The notes: generated from the sequence alone by a model not told the origin. Shown: positions 43,289 to 51,775, counted from the first letter of the stretch. The stretch: 52,298 nt of DNA from Methanoregula sp. (GCF_028679125.1 NZ_JAJRCG010000018.1:1-52298); one strand, 5' to 3'. Program-made: numbers and translations.

Positions 43289-43882
43289 TCACCGGGAAAG
43301 CAATACGGCGGTCTCGTTTTCGGGAACAATTACGTCGCTGCCTGCCAGTTCCCCAGCACGAGCCGCATTCCGTGCCTCGATCTTATCCTGGATATACTGG
43401 GAAAAATACCCCTGGTACCGGTCCTGTAATGCGGGAAGCATCCAGTCCTGTTCCGTTATCGTTTTCCGGCAGAGTGGTGAACCGCAGGCACAGTCCAGGG
43501 AAAAGACCATGTCGCTTCCCACCGATTCAGAGACCGTCATGGCGTAATCAAACGTGATCTCCTCCCCGGCCCGGATATCCCGCATGGCAACCAGGAAGAC
43601 CTGGCCTTTGAACCCGGAGTTGGGGCAGCAGCTGTGGTTGAAAAAGTCCGTATCTTCCGCAACGGTGCCGGAAGGACCCAGGACAAACCGCTCCTCGATC
43701 TGCATGGTAAACCTCTGGAGCTCTTCGGGGATCTGGTACATATCGTCGATCAGCATGATCTTCCCGCCGAAAATTGCCAGCCGCTCATCCTTTCTGATAT
43801 CCGCCCGGGCAAATATCCCATGCCCTTCCGTATCCGAATTTCGTTTCTCCAGATGGGGATGCAACCAGCTGCTGATAGTCAT
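43289..43882 (-). CDS. SET domain protein (putative lysine methyltransferase)
   Basis: A 197-residue protein with a complete SET domain: GHGIFARADIRKDERLAIFG at the start, FFNHSCCPNSGFKG (the NHSCxPN SAM/lysine-site motif), AMRDIRAGEEITFDYAMT (the catalytic (E/D)ITFDY motif) and a post-SET-like cysteine cluster CACGSPLCRKTI. Archaeal SET enzymes are known to methylate chromatin proteins, but the target here is unknown. ATG 43882 is preferred over GTG 43888. It sits between two paralogous sensor genes, all on the reverse strand. Confidence 0.88.
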   Translation of the reverse strand: MTISSWLHPHLEKRNSDTEGHGIFARADIRKDERLAIFGGKIMLIDDMYQIPEELQRFTMQIEERFVLGPSGTVAEDTDFFNHSCCPNSGFKGQVFLVAMRDIRAGEEITFDYAMTVSESVGSDMVFSLDCACGSPLCRKTITEQDWMLPALQDRYQGYFSQYIQDKIEARNAARAGELAGSDVIVPENETAVLLSR

Positions 43883-43928
43883 GAACACGCTCGTAAGTAC
43901 GTGGAGATGTGTAAGAGACCGATGTTTT

Positions 43929-46900
43929 TTATTGATTGTGGTGACGGGAATGATCGGGAGTACCGGTGCAGGCGGGAGGACTGCCGGGATCGTATCCCGA
44001 ACGGTAACTCCCGGCAGGCACAGCCATCTCGAATCGCGCCCCCGTGCCCGGCACTCCGTTTTCGGTCATCGTGATGCCGGTGATGGCGAGGATCTCCTTT
44101 GACAAGGCCAGGCCAAGGCCGGTGTTCTTCCCGAACCCGCGCTCGAAGATCTTCTCCTTTTCAGCGGCGGCAATCCCGTTACCATCATCCTCGCAGACAA
44201 TGATCAGGTCCCCCTCACGTTCCTGCACAGCGAAGCGGATGGCCGAGATCTTCCCGCCATACCGCATCGCGTTATCCATCAGGTTGTAAAATACCCTGGC
44301 AATGAGGGGATCGGCGAACACTCCCATGCCCGGGGAGATGTCGTTTTTCACCAGGATCCGGCCGAGGGGGACCTGCATTGCTGTTGCATTCACCAGTGCC
44401 TGGATGTCCTGCCATGCAGGTGCCCTGACCCCGATCTCATCGTAATCTTTGGTGAACTGGATCATCGTGGAGATGCGCTGTGCGGAAGCATCGATATTCC
44501 GGAGATATTCCGTGAACACGGGATCGGCATGCCTCCTCTCCATCAGGGTAATGTATGACCTGATGACCGTGAGCTGGTTCCTGATATCATGTCGGGTAAT
44601 GCCGGAGAGCAGGCTCAGTTTCCGGTTTGCCTGTTTCAGGGCATCATCCGCCCGCCTGCGCTCGGTGATATCGCTTGAAATCCCCTCAATACTGGTGATC
44701 TCACCGGATCCGGTGCGAAGTGGAACCGTTTTTGAGACATGCCAGCGCCATGAGCCGTCGGCATGCGACACGCGGTATTCGATCTCCTGCTGCGTGATTC
44801 CCTCCTCGAGTGTCCTCTTCATGGCGAGCAGGCAATGCGGGAGGTCATCCGGATGAATGAACTGCCGGATATTTTTTCCCACGACTTCGGATACCCGGCG
44901 TCCAAGGAGCGTGGTGACACTGGGGGAGATGAAGATGTATTTACCCTCCGCGTTCACCGTATAGATGATGTCGTGGCTGTTCTCGATGAGGAGACGGTAC
45001 TTCTCCTCGCTCTCTTTCAGGGCATCTTCGGCTCTCTTGCGGGCGGTGATATCCCGGATCGAGATGAGGTCTGCGGTTTTTCCCTCGTAGGTAACGGTCT
45101 TGCCAATGCTTTCCACAAATTTTCTGCTCCCTTTTGCCGAGATCACATGGTACTGCGCAAAGCACGCATCATGACCCTGGACAACCTGTGCAAAGTCACG
45201 CACGGCATCGGGCCGGGATTCGGGAGCAATGAATTCCATCACGCTCCTGCCAACCAGGTCTGCCCCGCCTCCGACCTCTATGGTGCGGGCTGCCGCAGTG
45301 TTCGCAAACAGGATCTGCCCATGGAGGTCGAGGATAAGGATTCCTTCAAGGGCATACTCGACAAGGGACCGGAACTTCTCCTCGCTCTCCCGCAGGGCAT
45401 ATTCATCATGTTTGCGCTGGGTGATATCGCGGAGGATTCCGGCGACTCCCGCAGGGGTGCCATCTGCATGGTATATGAGGTTTGCATTCAGCGATGCCAT
45501 GGTCTCTGTCCCGTCACGCTTTACTGCCAGCACCTCGAAATCCCTTACATGTCCGTTCTTTGCGATCGCATTGAGCAGGTTGTTCCGGGATTCCGGGTTG
45601 GCATAGATTTTCGTTACCGGTTTGCCGATCAACTCTTCCTGTATATACCCGGTCACATGATAGAGTGAGGGCGAAAGATGGGTGATAATCCCGTTGACAT
45701 CCGTCTCGTAGTACAGGTCATCAAACGAATTAAAGATCTGGCGGTACCGCTCCTCGCTCTCTTGAAGCGCTGCCTCTGCAAGTTCACAGTCAGTGATATC
45801 CCGGATGGTGCCGATGAACGCTTTGGTAGATCCGTCAGGATTCCTCTGCGGCACGACAGTCATGACGGAATCAAAGCATGTGCCGTCCCGTTTCCTGAAT
45901 GAAAGGGGGTACTCTTTGACATATCCTTCCCGTTCGACAAGGTCAACGAGTACGGCGCGATCTTCCGGGCGCCCATAGAACGAGATGACGGGCACGCCAA
46001 TGACTTCATCACGACTGGCAAAGCCAAATGTCTTTACAACGGCATCATTGCAATCAATCCACTGCCCCTCCGGCGTTGTGATGAAGACGCTGTCCTTAGC
46101 TGTCTTGAAAAAAAGATGGTACCGCTCCTCACTTTCCCTGAGGGTGTCTTCCATGCGTTTTCGTTCGGTGATGTCCCGGATGGTGCCGATGAACGCTTTG
46201 GTAGATCCGTCAGGATTCCTCCGAGGCACGACGGTCATGACGGAATCAAAGCGTGTGCCGTCCCGTTTCCTGAATGATACCGGATGCTCTTTGACATACC
46301 CGTCCCGCTCAACGAGTTCCACGAACACCGCCCGTTCTTCCGGGTGTACATAGAATGAGATGATGGGCCTGCTGAAGACTTCATCCCGGCTGGTACATCC
46401 AAACATCTCCAGGATAGCATCATTAAAATCGATCCACTGTGCATCAGGAGTTGTGATGAAAAGGCCATCCAGGGTTGTCCTGAAAAACTGGCGGTATCGC
46501 TCCTCGCTCTCCCTGAGCGAGTCTTCCATGCGTTTGCGTTCGGTGATATCGGTCAGGAAGTTCAGGATGGCGGGACGTTCGTTCCATGTTATGGAAACCA
46601 CGTTCAGTTCGGCCCACCGGACGGTTTCATCCTTGCAGATGATCCGGAAGATATAGTGGGTGGCGAAGTTGGCTCCGCTCATGCGTTTCCTGTACCGGTC
46701 CAGTAACAGGCCGGCATCTTCCGGGTGGATAAACCGGGTGAATGGCTGGTCGAGCAGTTCCTGTTCGGCATACCCGGTCAATGTGATCAGCTGCGGGTTG
46801 ACCAGTTTGAACACTTCGTCCTGGGTAACAAAGATCCCTTCGCCGGCATGCTCGATGAGTTTGCGATAATCCTGTTCGCTCTTCTTCAGCGCCAGGTCCG

Positions 46901-47306
46901 CCCGTTTCCGGGAGATTGCATGGTGGATCTTGTGCGCGAGCTCGGCAAACTGGGGTTGCGGATCGCCGCCTTTCTGGAGGTAAAAATCAGCCCCGCTGTT
47001 GAGCGCATCGATGACCACCTCTTCCCGGCCCCTGCCGGTGAAGATGATAAATGGTGTGGCATCTCCTCGTTCACGCAGCGCTTTCAAGAAGGTGATACCG
47101 TCCATCTTCGGCATCTGGTAATCAGAGACGATCGCGTCATACCGTTCTGAGGCCAGGTGGTCGAGGGCCTCACGTGCGGAGAGGAATGTCTTGACAACAA
47201 ACGAGTGGTCGTTCTCTAAGAAGATCTTGCCGATCTCCAGCAGGCCTGGTTCGTCATCCACATAGATGACGCGACACACCTCGGTTGCCGGAGAATTATC
47301 CTGCAT
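43929..47306 (-). CDS. Receiver plus six-PAS histidine kinase
   Basis: A 1125-residue hybrid sensor. The receiver (VIYVDDEPGLLEIGKIF, AIVSDYQMPKMDG) is followed by six PAS domains starting near LIEHAGEGIFVTQDE, FFRTTLDGLFITTPD, FFKTAKDSVFITTPE, IFNSFDDLYYETDVN, LVEYALEGILILDLH and LIENSHDIIYTVNAE. The kinase core has H-box SGITRHDIRNQLTVI (H906), N-box NLMDNAMRYGG, G1 DDGNGI and G2 GFGKNTGLGLAL. PAS 2 and 3 are encoded by a 375-bp tandem duplication. It is a paralogue of the kinase-less protein at 40752-43043, with the receiver, PAS 1 and the last shared PAS domains matching closely. Confidence 0.92.
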   Translation of the reverse strand: MQDNSPATEVCRVIYVDDEPGLLEIGKIFLENDHSFVVKTFLSAREALDHLASERYDAIVSDYQMPKMDGITFLKALRERGDATPFIIFTGRGREEVVIDALNSGADFYLQKGGDPQPQFAELAHKIHHAISRKRADLALKKSEQDYRKLIEHAGEGIFVTQDEVFKLVNPQLITLTGYAEQELLDQPFTRFIHPEDAGLLLDRYRKRMSGANFATHYIFRIICKDETVRWAELNVVSITWNERPAILNFLTDITERKRMEDSLRESEERYRQFFRTTLDGLFITTPDAQWIDFNDAILEMFGCTSRDEVFSRPIISFYVHPEERAVFVELVERDGYVKEHPVSFRKRDGTRFDSVMTVVPRRNPDGSTKAFIGTIRDITERKRMEDTLRESEERYHLFFKTAKDSVFITTPEGQWIDCNDAVVKTFGFASRDEVIGVPVISFYGRPEDRAVLVDLVEREGYVKEYPLSFRKRDGTCFDSVMTVVPQRNPDGSTKAFIGTIRDITDCELAEAALQESEERYRQIFNSFDDLYYETDVNGIITHLSPSLYHVTGYIQEELIGKPVTKIYANPESRNNLLNAIAKNGHVRDFEVLAVKRDGTETMASLNANLIYHADGTPAGVAGILRDITQRKHDEYALRESEEKFRSLVEYALEGILILDLHGQILFANTAAARTIEVGGGADLVGRSVMEFIAPESRPDAVRDFAQVVQGHDACFAQYHVISAKGSRKFVESIGKTVTYEGKTADLISIRDITARKRAEDALKESEEKYRLLIENSHDIIYTVNAEGKYIFISPSVTTLLGRRVSEVVGKNIRQFIHPDDLPHCLLAMKRTLEEGITQQEIEYRVSHADGSWRWHVSKTVPLRTGSGEITSIEGISSDITERRRADDALKQANRKLSLLSGITRHDIRNQLTVIRSYITLMERRHADPVFTEYLRNIDASAQRISTMIQFTKDYDEIGVRAPAWQDIQALVNATAMQVPLGRILVKNDISPGMGVFADPLIARVFYNLMDNAMRYGGKISAIRFAVQEREGDLIIVCEDDGNGIAAAEKEKIFERGFGKNTGLGLALSKEILAITGITMTENGVPGTGARFEMAVPAGSYRSGYDPGSPPACTGTPDHSRHHNQ
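45800..46549. repeat. Tandem 375-bp coding repeat (two PAS units)
   Basis: Two copies of a 375-bp unit (125 codons) lie in tandem within the six-PAS kinase gene. A 48-base block starting at 45799 (TCCCGGATGGTGCCGATGAA at its head) recurs exactly from 46174. The unit boundary is arbitrary since the copies abut. It encodes the second and third PAS domains. Confidence 0.7.
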
Positions 47307-47502
47307 TACTGGATACTATTCCCCGAACAGATAAATGAGTGTCGTTTCGTATCAATTCTGCTGCACGACGGGTACAGTGCGGGGTGCCGGGCCTGCGGAT
47401 TCGTTGCCGGTCGTTTTTTGGGAAATTTGCCGGAAATTTTTTCACTCTTTTAACCCGCAATTGATGGTGATTACCCTCAAAAATTATACCTGCCTGGGGC
47501 CT

Positions 47503-48600
47503 CTAAAACTCCCGCTTTCCCTGAGAGATCTCCTTTGCGAGTTTCGAGATTCCTTTCCATCGTTTCCGTTCTGACCGTACAAGCCCAATCTCGGCCTTCT
47601 CCTGCGTGAATGCACGTTCCCGCATGAGCCGGTGATAATTTTCCAGCCGGGATGAAGGAAGCGTCCCGCTTTTCACGGCTTCCTGCACGGCACAGCCCGG
47701 CTCCCGCTCGTGCCGGCAGTCAGAGAACCGGCATCCGGTTGCGAGTTCGAGAATCTCCGGAAATGTGTCGGCAATGCCATCTGATGCCGTGCCCATGCCA
47801 ACCTCCCGGATCCCGGGAGAATCGATCATGAGTGCCCCGCTCTTCAAGAGGAAGAGCTGGCGTACGGTCGTTGTATGCCGGCCTTTCCCGTCATAGTCCC
47901 GGATAACGGAGGTTTCCTGGACGGGCCGGTCCAGCAGCCGGTTGATCAGCGTGGACTTGCCGACACCGGATGAACCGATAAGTACGATCGTGGTGCCGGG
48001 GGTAAGGAATGGTTCGAGCCGGGCGATCCCGTCCCCGCTGATGGCACTCACGGGAATAACCGGAATGTCGGATGCGACCGGGATAATTTCATCAGTGAGC
48101 AGGGCAGGGTCTGTTGCAAGATCGGATTTATTGATCACGATCACCGGTTTTGCTCCCGATGCATGGGCGATCGCAAGGTATCGTTCGATCCTCCGTGCAT
48201 TGAGGTCATGGCCGGCTGCCGTGACAATAAACACGATGTCGATATTGGCCGCTATGACCTGGTCTGTGCCGTCTCTTCCGGAAGTTCCCCGCGAGAATAC
48301 CGATTTCTGCGGCAGGATATCAACAATCGTGGAGGAACCGGCTTCAGGCTGGCGGAGCAGCACGATGAAATCGCCCACTGCGGGAAAGCGGCCGAGCTTT
48401 TTTAAGGCCCCGGAGATCCCTGCCGTAACGGATCCGCCATCGATAACAACGTCCCATACGGTTTTCTGCCGGCAGACCACGCGGCCGGGAACATAGGGCC
48501 CGGTATATTTTGAAAATGCCTGCGCATGTTCTTCTGTCCAGCCAAGCTGTTTCAGGGTAGAGGAATGCACCTCTGTGCATCCGGAATCAGATGTGTTCAT
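47503..48600 (-). CDS. rsgA: Ribosome small-subunit-dependent GTPase A
   Basis: Circularly permuted GTPase that, in bacteria, checks late 30S subunit maturation. The order of motifs is the permuted one: VINKSDLA (G4) and ISGDGIARL (G5 region) precede GSSGVGKSTLINRLL (G1), then DSPGIREVG (G3). An N-terminal OB-like domain (about 40-110, DFIVLLRQPEAG) and a C-terminal zinc site (CRFSDCRHEREPGC, CX4CXHX5C) complete the layout. 365 residues matches bacterial RsgA. The family is bacterial and patchy in archaea, so lateral transfer is likely. It lies in the island between spt5 and rpl11. Confidence 0.93.
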   Translation of the reverse strand: MNTSDSGCTEVHSSTLKQLGWTEEHAQAFSKYTGPYVPGRVVCRQKTVWDVVIDGGSVTAGISGALKKLGRFPAVGDFIVLLRQPEAGSSTIVDILPQKSVFSRGTSGRDGTDQVIAANIDIVFIVTAAGHDLNARRIERYLAIAHASGAKPVIVINKSDLATDPALLTDEIIPVASDIPVIPVSAISGDGIARLEPFLTPGTTIVLIGSSGVGKSTLINRLLDRPVQETSVIRDYDGKGRHTTTVRQLFLLKSGALMIDSPGIREVGMGTASDGIADTFPEILELATGCRFSDCRHEREPGCAVQEAVKSGTLPSSRLENYHRLMRERAFTQEKAEIGLVRSERKRWKGISKLAKEISQGKREF

Positions 48601-48761
48601 GGAAATAACCTGAACGTGTTTCAGGAACGTGGGGCTCAGGGTGCCAAGTGGTTTGTGGTCGCGGTTGCTCCCCTCCTGTCAGAACCCCGGAGGGTGTTTT
48701 TACAAAACTGTTTCAACATTCCCGGACACATTTTCTTACTGGATTAACCGCGGGGCATGGC

Positions 48762-49313
48762 ATGATTTTTTGCATTACCACAGAACGGCTGCTGCTTGAG
48801 GATATGAACCGGGAGGATCTCGTCAGTATGATGCAGCTCGCCCGGGACCCCCGCGTCATGAAATACGTGTTCATCTGGCTTGAGAACGATGAGCAGGTTG
48901 CCGGGTTCGTGCAGCACGCAATCGATGAATCTGTGCGGGCCGACCGGCAGGATTACGTACTCGCGGTCCGGGTTGCGGGAACCGGGGAGTTCGCCGGCTT
49001 TGCGATGCTCGAGATCGATCCTGAACAGCCGACCACTGCGGAGGTCGGGTGTATCCTGGTGCCCGGCTGCTGGAAATCCGGGTATGCCTCAGAAATTCTC
49101 CGGGCTCTCCTTGCCTTCGGGTTCGGCAGGCTTTCCCTGCATCGGATTTACGGGAAATGCGATGATCTCAACCATGCCTCGGCCCACGTGATGGAGAAGT
49201 GCGGGTTGCAGTATGAGGGCACGCTCCGCGAGCATGTCTGGCTGCGGGATCACTGGCGGTCGAGCCGGTATTACGGGATGCTGGCTGGGGAATACCGCCC
49301 TGACGTACCCTGA
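48762..49313 (+). CDS. GNAT-family N-acetyltransferase (RimJ/RimL-like)
   Basis: A 183-residue acetyltransferase. It begins MIFCITTERLLLEDMNREDL, the usual RimJ-type start, and has the acetyl-CoA loop region EVGCILVPGCWKSGYASE (motif A) and LHRIYGKCDDLNHASAHVME (motif B with the N-x-x-S/A pattern), then KCGLQYEGTLREHVW. Members acetylate protein N-termini, antibiotics or small amines; the substrate is open. ATG 48762 is preferred; the frame runs back to 48648 without family sequence. Directly downstream is a decayed partial copy of its 3' part. Confidence 0.85.
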   Translation: MIFCITTERLLLEDMNREDLVSMMQLARDPRVMKYVFIWLENDEQVAGFVQHAIDESVRADRQDYVLAVRVAGTGEFAGFAMLEIDPEQPTTAEVGCILVPGCWKSGYASEILRALLAFGFGRLSLHRIYGKCDDLNHASAHVMEKCGLQYEGTLREHVWLRDHWRSSRYYGMLAGEYRPDVP

Positions 49314-49424
49314 TACCTTGCCTTTTGGGTCTGGCAGGCGTTCCCTGTACCGGATTTACGGGACGATGTCTCTTCTTTGCCCGCGGTATGGAGAATGCGG
49401 ATTGCTGGATGAGGGTACTGGCGA
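49314..49424 (+). pseudogene. Decayed partial duplicate of the GNAT gene
   Basis: The DNA CCTTGCCTTTTGGGTCTGGC (49317 on) to about 49420 matches 49110-49220 inside the GNAT gene (CCTTGCCTTCGGGTTCGGCA). The best stretch is CGGATTTACGGGA, present in both. Further on, GCCCGCGGTATGGAGAATGC corresponds to GCCCACGTGATGGAGAAGTG. Several small insertions and deletions break the frame, so it is non-functional. Confidence 0.65.
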
Positions 49425-49432
49425 TTAATGGC

Positions 49433-49686
49433 GGGGGAGGGGGGTCGCGTGGGTACAAAAAGATCCCGTGCTGAAGGGCGGGTCTGGAAATTTCACGTCA
49501 TAAATTATCGGTCCTTCCGCTTTGCCTGGGGCTCCCGTTTTCATCTTGTACCCACGCGACCCCCCCTCCCCCTTTGTATTTTCGCGCAGATTTTTTGCGT
49601 ATTTTTGAGCAATTTTACGATGTGAGTTTTATGGATGTGGGGAGGTTTTTGCGGGCCGGGTGCCAAGGGGGGGTCGCATGGGTACA
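49433..49686. repeat. Composite inverted repeat with G-runs (second locus)
   Basis: A 26-base arm (49433-49458; starts GGGGGAGGGGGG and ends GTGGGTACAA) is repeated in inverted orientation at 49546-49572 with a single extra G, leaving an 87-base spacer. A third, direct, partial arm (GGGGGGGTCGCATGGGTACA) lies at 49667-49686. The spacer holds TTTCACGTCATAAAT (49491-49505), and TTTTACGATGTGAG follows at 49613-49626. These boxes match those at 27.23-27.46 kb. No gene is supported in 49425-49800. Confidence 0.65.
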
Positions 49687-49800
49687 GATTGAGGGGGAGG
49701 GCGAAGAGGGGGGCCATGTTGGGTGATTGAATCATGGAATAACAACACCGATTATCCGCTGCCGGTCCGGACCAGTTCGAAACCCAGAGGGAGGCGGATC

Positions 49801-49999
49801 GTGCAGCTGAAAGTTGTGATCACCAAAGGAGAGGACGGTTCTCTCTCGTCCCGGCTGCATCATACAGGGCCAGACTATCAAGGAGGTAAAACAGAATATC
49901 AGGGACGAGATCACCCTGCATCTTGAACCCAATCTGGATATCATCCCTGGCAAAGGGGCACAAGTCATCGGGGTTGCGGTGTGGAGCATCTCCCGGTGA
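49801..49999 (+). pseudogene. Frameshifted HicB-like antitoxin remnant
   Basis: Translation from GTG 49801 gives VQLKVVITKGEDG, the standard beginning of HicB antitoxins. About 10 bases later a different frame (from 49847) reads RPGCIIQGQTIKEVKQNIRD, then EITLHLEPN, the central HicB motif (PGCxxQGxTxxEAxxNIxEAI), and runs on to TGA at 49997. Intact relatives have about nine residues between GEDG and PGC, so about 17 bases have been lost here, which explains the frameshift. GGGAGG lies upstream of the GTG. No HicA toxin gene is found next to it. The gene is broken, though two short peptides could still be made. Confidence 0.65.
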
Positions 50000-50469
50000 C
50001 CATGTTCTCATCCGCGACTGTTTTTTTAATTGACAACTTGATTGACAACTGAATTGACAACCACTATCTTACAACGTAATGGGCTTCCCGACGGAGAATC
50101 CCCAAGAGCATGTGCCCGTCACCAGCCCAGATTTTATTATCCGACGTGAAAATGAAGATCCAGGGCTCATCCGGCCACGTCCAAACCTTGTGGTAAACCC
50201 CAAATGCCCACAGAACGCGTCTATGTGCGTCTTTTTGCAGGGTGATTTTCGTTTGGGTTTCGGGAATTTGCCGGTGTTTGAATTTGGGGGAGATCGTGCA
50301 ACTAAATAGTGCTAAATAGTGCCATGGTCCGGTACCGATTCTCTGTCGTAAAAATGGGATTATTGGGTGGATTTGAATAGAAACAGTGTCGGTTGCCCGA
50401 TAAATGAGGGGAATCGGGGGGTAATATGGGGCTGGATTAGTACTGGGCGAGGACCGATGAATGATTCTA
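50000..50469. other. Gene-poor stretch with short direct repeats
   Basis: No gene is confidently supported. Short frames on both strands (50079-50309 forward, 50064-50498 reverse) overlap and lack family signs. The stretch holds the three ATTGACAAC repeats near its left end and a tandem CTAAATAGTG pair near 50305. It looks like the flank of decayed mobile or toxin-antitoxin material. Confidence 0.4.
50029..50061. repeat. Three 12-bp iterated repeats
   Basis: ATTGACAAC occurs at 50029-50037, 50041-50049 and 50053-50061, with an exact 12-base period, about 30 bases after the hicB remnant. Such short tandem repeats are often binding arrays for ribbon-helix-helix or plasmid-partition proteins. 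Confidence 0.6.
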
Positions 50470-51642
50470 TTAAAAATTAAAATTTTTTGAAATGCCAATA
50501 TCGTTTATCTCACTGTAACAGAATGGATTTGGGTAAAATGTTAGCCTCTCTGATTTTGTGATTAGAATAATCCCGCTGACATTTTTCATTAAAGGATTCG
50601 ATAAAAATAATCCAACTTTGTTCAGATAACAGAATTTTTTTGGAATCAAATTCATTTCTTCTAAGAATTTTTTCCATCCAAAATTACTTGCAGATTCAAT
50701 CTCACAATAATTTTGAATATATTTTCGCTTATTTTTCACAAGTTCTCGCCATTGTTTTTCTCTTTCTATTTTCATTTGTTCTAACAGTTGAGGATCTCCG
50801 GAATCCCAAATACCATATTCAATTGTTCGACCGTAAAGTAGCATCTTGAAGTCCATTTCATCAATCGAACTATCATCGCTTAAAAAAACAAGAATATACG
50901 GAATCTTTCGATTATTTTTTTTGAAACTAGATCGCTTACATGCCTTTTCTAATAACCTGCCAGTGACATATAGTTCAAAAACCTCTTCAGGAAATTTCCA
51001 ACCAGAACTCAAAATTCCAGGATATCCAGTAGTGGAATCTGCGGGTAGTATTGTAAATTCTATCCCATCAGTTTGAAATTTTTGAGGAGTATCCTCCACA
51101 GTTATTTTTTTCACGTGTTCTTTAAATTGGAGCATTGAGTTTTTAGCTAATTCCTTTTGAACGGTTCTATCAGTTTTCGAAAATGCTGGAAGAGCTAATT
51201 CTGTTTTAAAAACTGTATTCACAATGAATGGTTTGTCTTTCAAGAATTCTCGTAATTCTTCAATAATATAAAGAACGGCATTACTATCACTAAACCGTGT
51301 AACCTCAAAATAAAATGACTTGTTAAATTTTTCTCCATGAATATCTGGAGATTGGGTGGATTTTCCAAAAAAATCATCTGATAATAATGTAACAACAAAT
51401 CCATGTTCTGCAAGTTTTTTTGCTGCCATGAATTCAGCAGTTAATGAAGAAAATTTATCTAAAGCATTTGTCTCTTGGATTTTTTTACCTATATTTCGAC
51501 AATCTAATCGTTCTAAATCAGCAATAAGGTTGTCAAGAGAAGATAGATACTCATGATGTCTTGAAAATTTATCCAGCACCACTCTCTCAAGTTTTGGATT
51601 TTGTTTTAAAAGATTCAAAAATGGAGTATCATCACTTTTCAT
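50470..51642 (-). CDS. AT-rich hypothetical protein with a PD-(D/E)XK nuclease-like segment
   Basis: A 390-residue protein with codon use far more AT-rich than its neighbours, indicating recent transfer. Residues about 65-120 resemble the core of PD-(D/E)XK nucleases: a helix with a Glu (LTAEFMAAKKLAEHGFVVTL), then SPDIHGEKF, then SFYFEVTRF, giving E...D...ExT; the usual lysine is replaced by Thr, so activity is doubtful. The remainder is Lys/Glu-rich and unfamiliar, with no membrane helix. ATG 51642 is preferred to TTG 51663; TATA-like sequence (AATATACTTT) lies immediately upstream. It is divergent from rpl11. Defence or mobile-element origin is plausible but unproven. Confidence 0.6.
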   Translation of the reverse strand: MKSDDTPFLNLLKQNPKLERVVLDKFSRHHEYLSSLDNLIADLERLDCRNIGKKIQETNALDKFSSLTAEFMAAKKLAEHGFVVTLLSDDFFGKSTQSPDIHGEKFNKSFYFEVTRFSDSNAVLYIIEELREFLKDKPFIVNTVFKTELALPAFSKTDRTVQKELAKNSMLQFKEHVKKITVEDTPQKFQTDGIEFTILPADSTTGYPGILSSGWKFPEEVFELYVTGRLLEKACKRSSFKKNNRKIPYILVFLSDDSSIDEMDFKMLLYGRTIEYGIWDSGDPQLLEQMKIEREKQWRELVKNKRKYIQNYCEIESASNFGWKKFLEEMNLIPKKFCYLNKVGLFLSNPLMKNVSGIILITKSERLTFYPNPFCYSEINDIGISKNFNF

Positions 51643-51775
51643 AAAGTATATTTGAACTTTCAATTTTAATCATTGTTTGAATTGATCGATCGCGTGATTA
51701 TTGATGTAATAAAATGCCCATCCAAGATCACCTTTATCTCCCTTCCCGTCAAATTTAACAGACCCAAGCTCGGAA

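Noticed and set aside
45800..47306. CRISPR-like repetition in the large sensor gene
   Set aside because: The repeats are 375 bp, in frame and coding for PAS domains, with no short repeat-spacer pattern. No CRISPR array or cas gene is seen in the window.
50064..50498. A 144-codon reverse frame and an overlapping forward frame (50079-50309)
   Set aside because: Both have low-complexity, Pro/Ile-rich or non-family sequence, overlap each other and lack ribosome binding sites.
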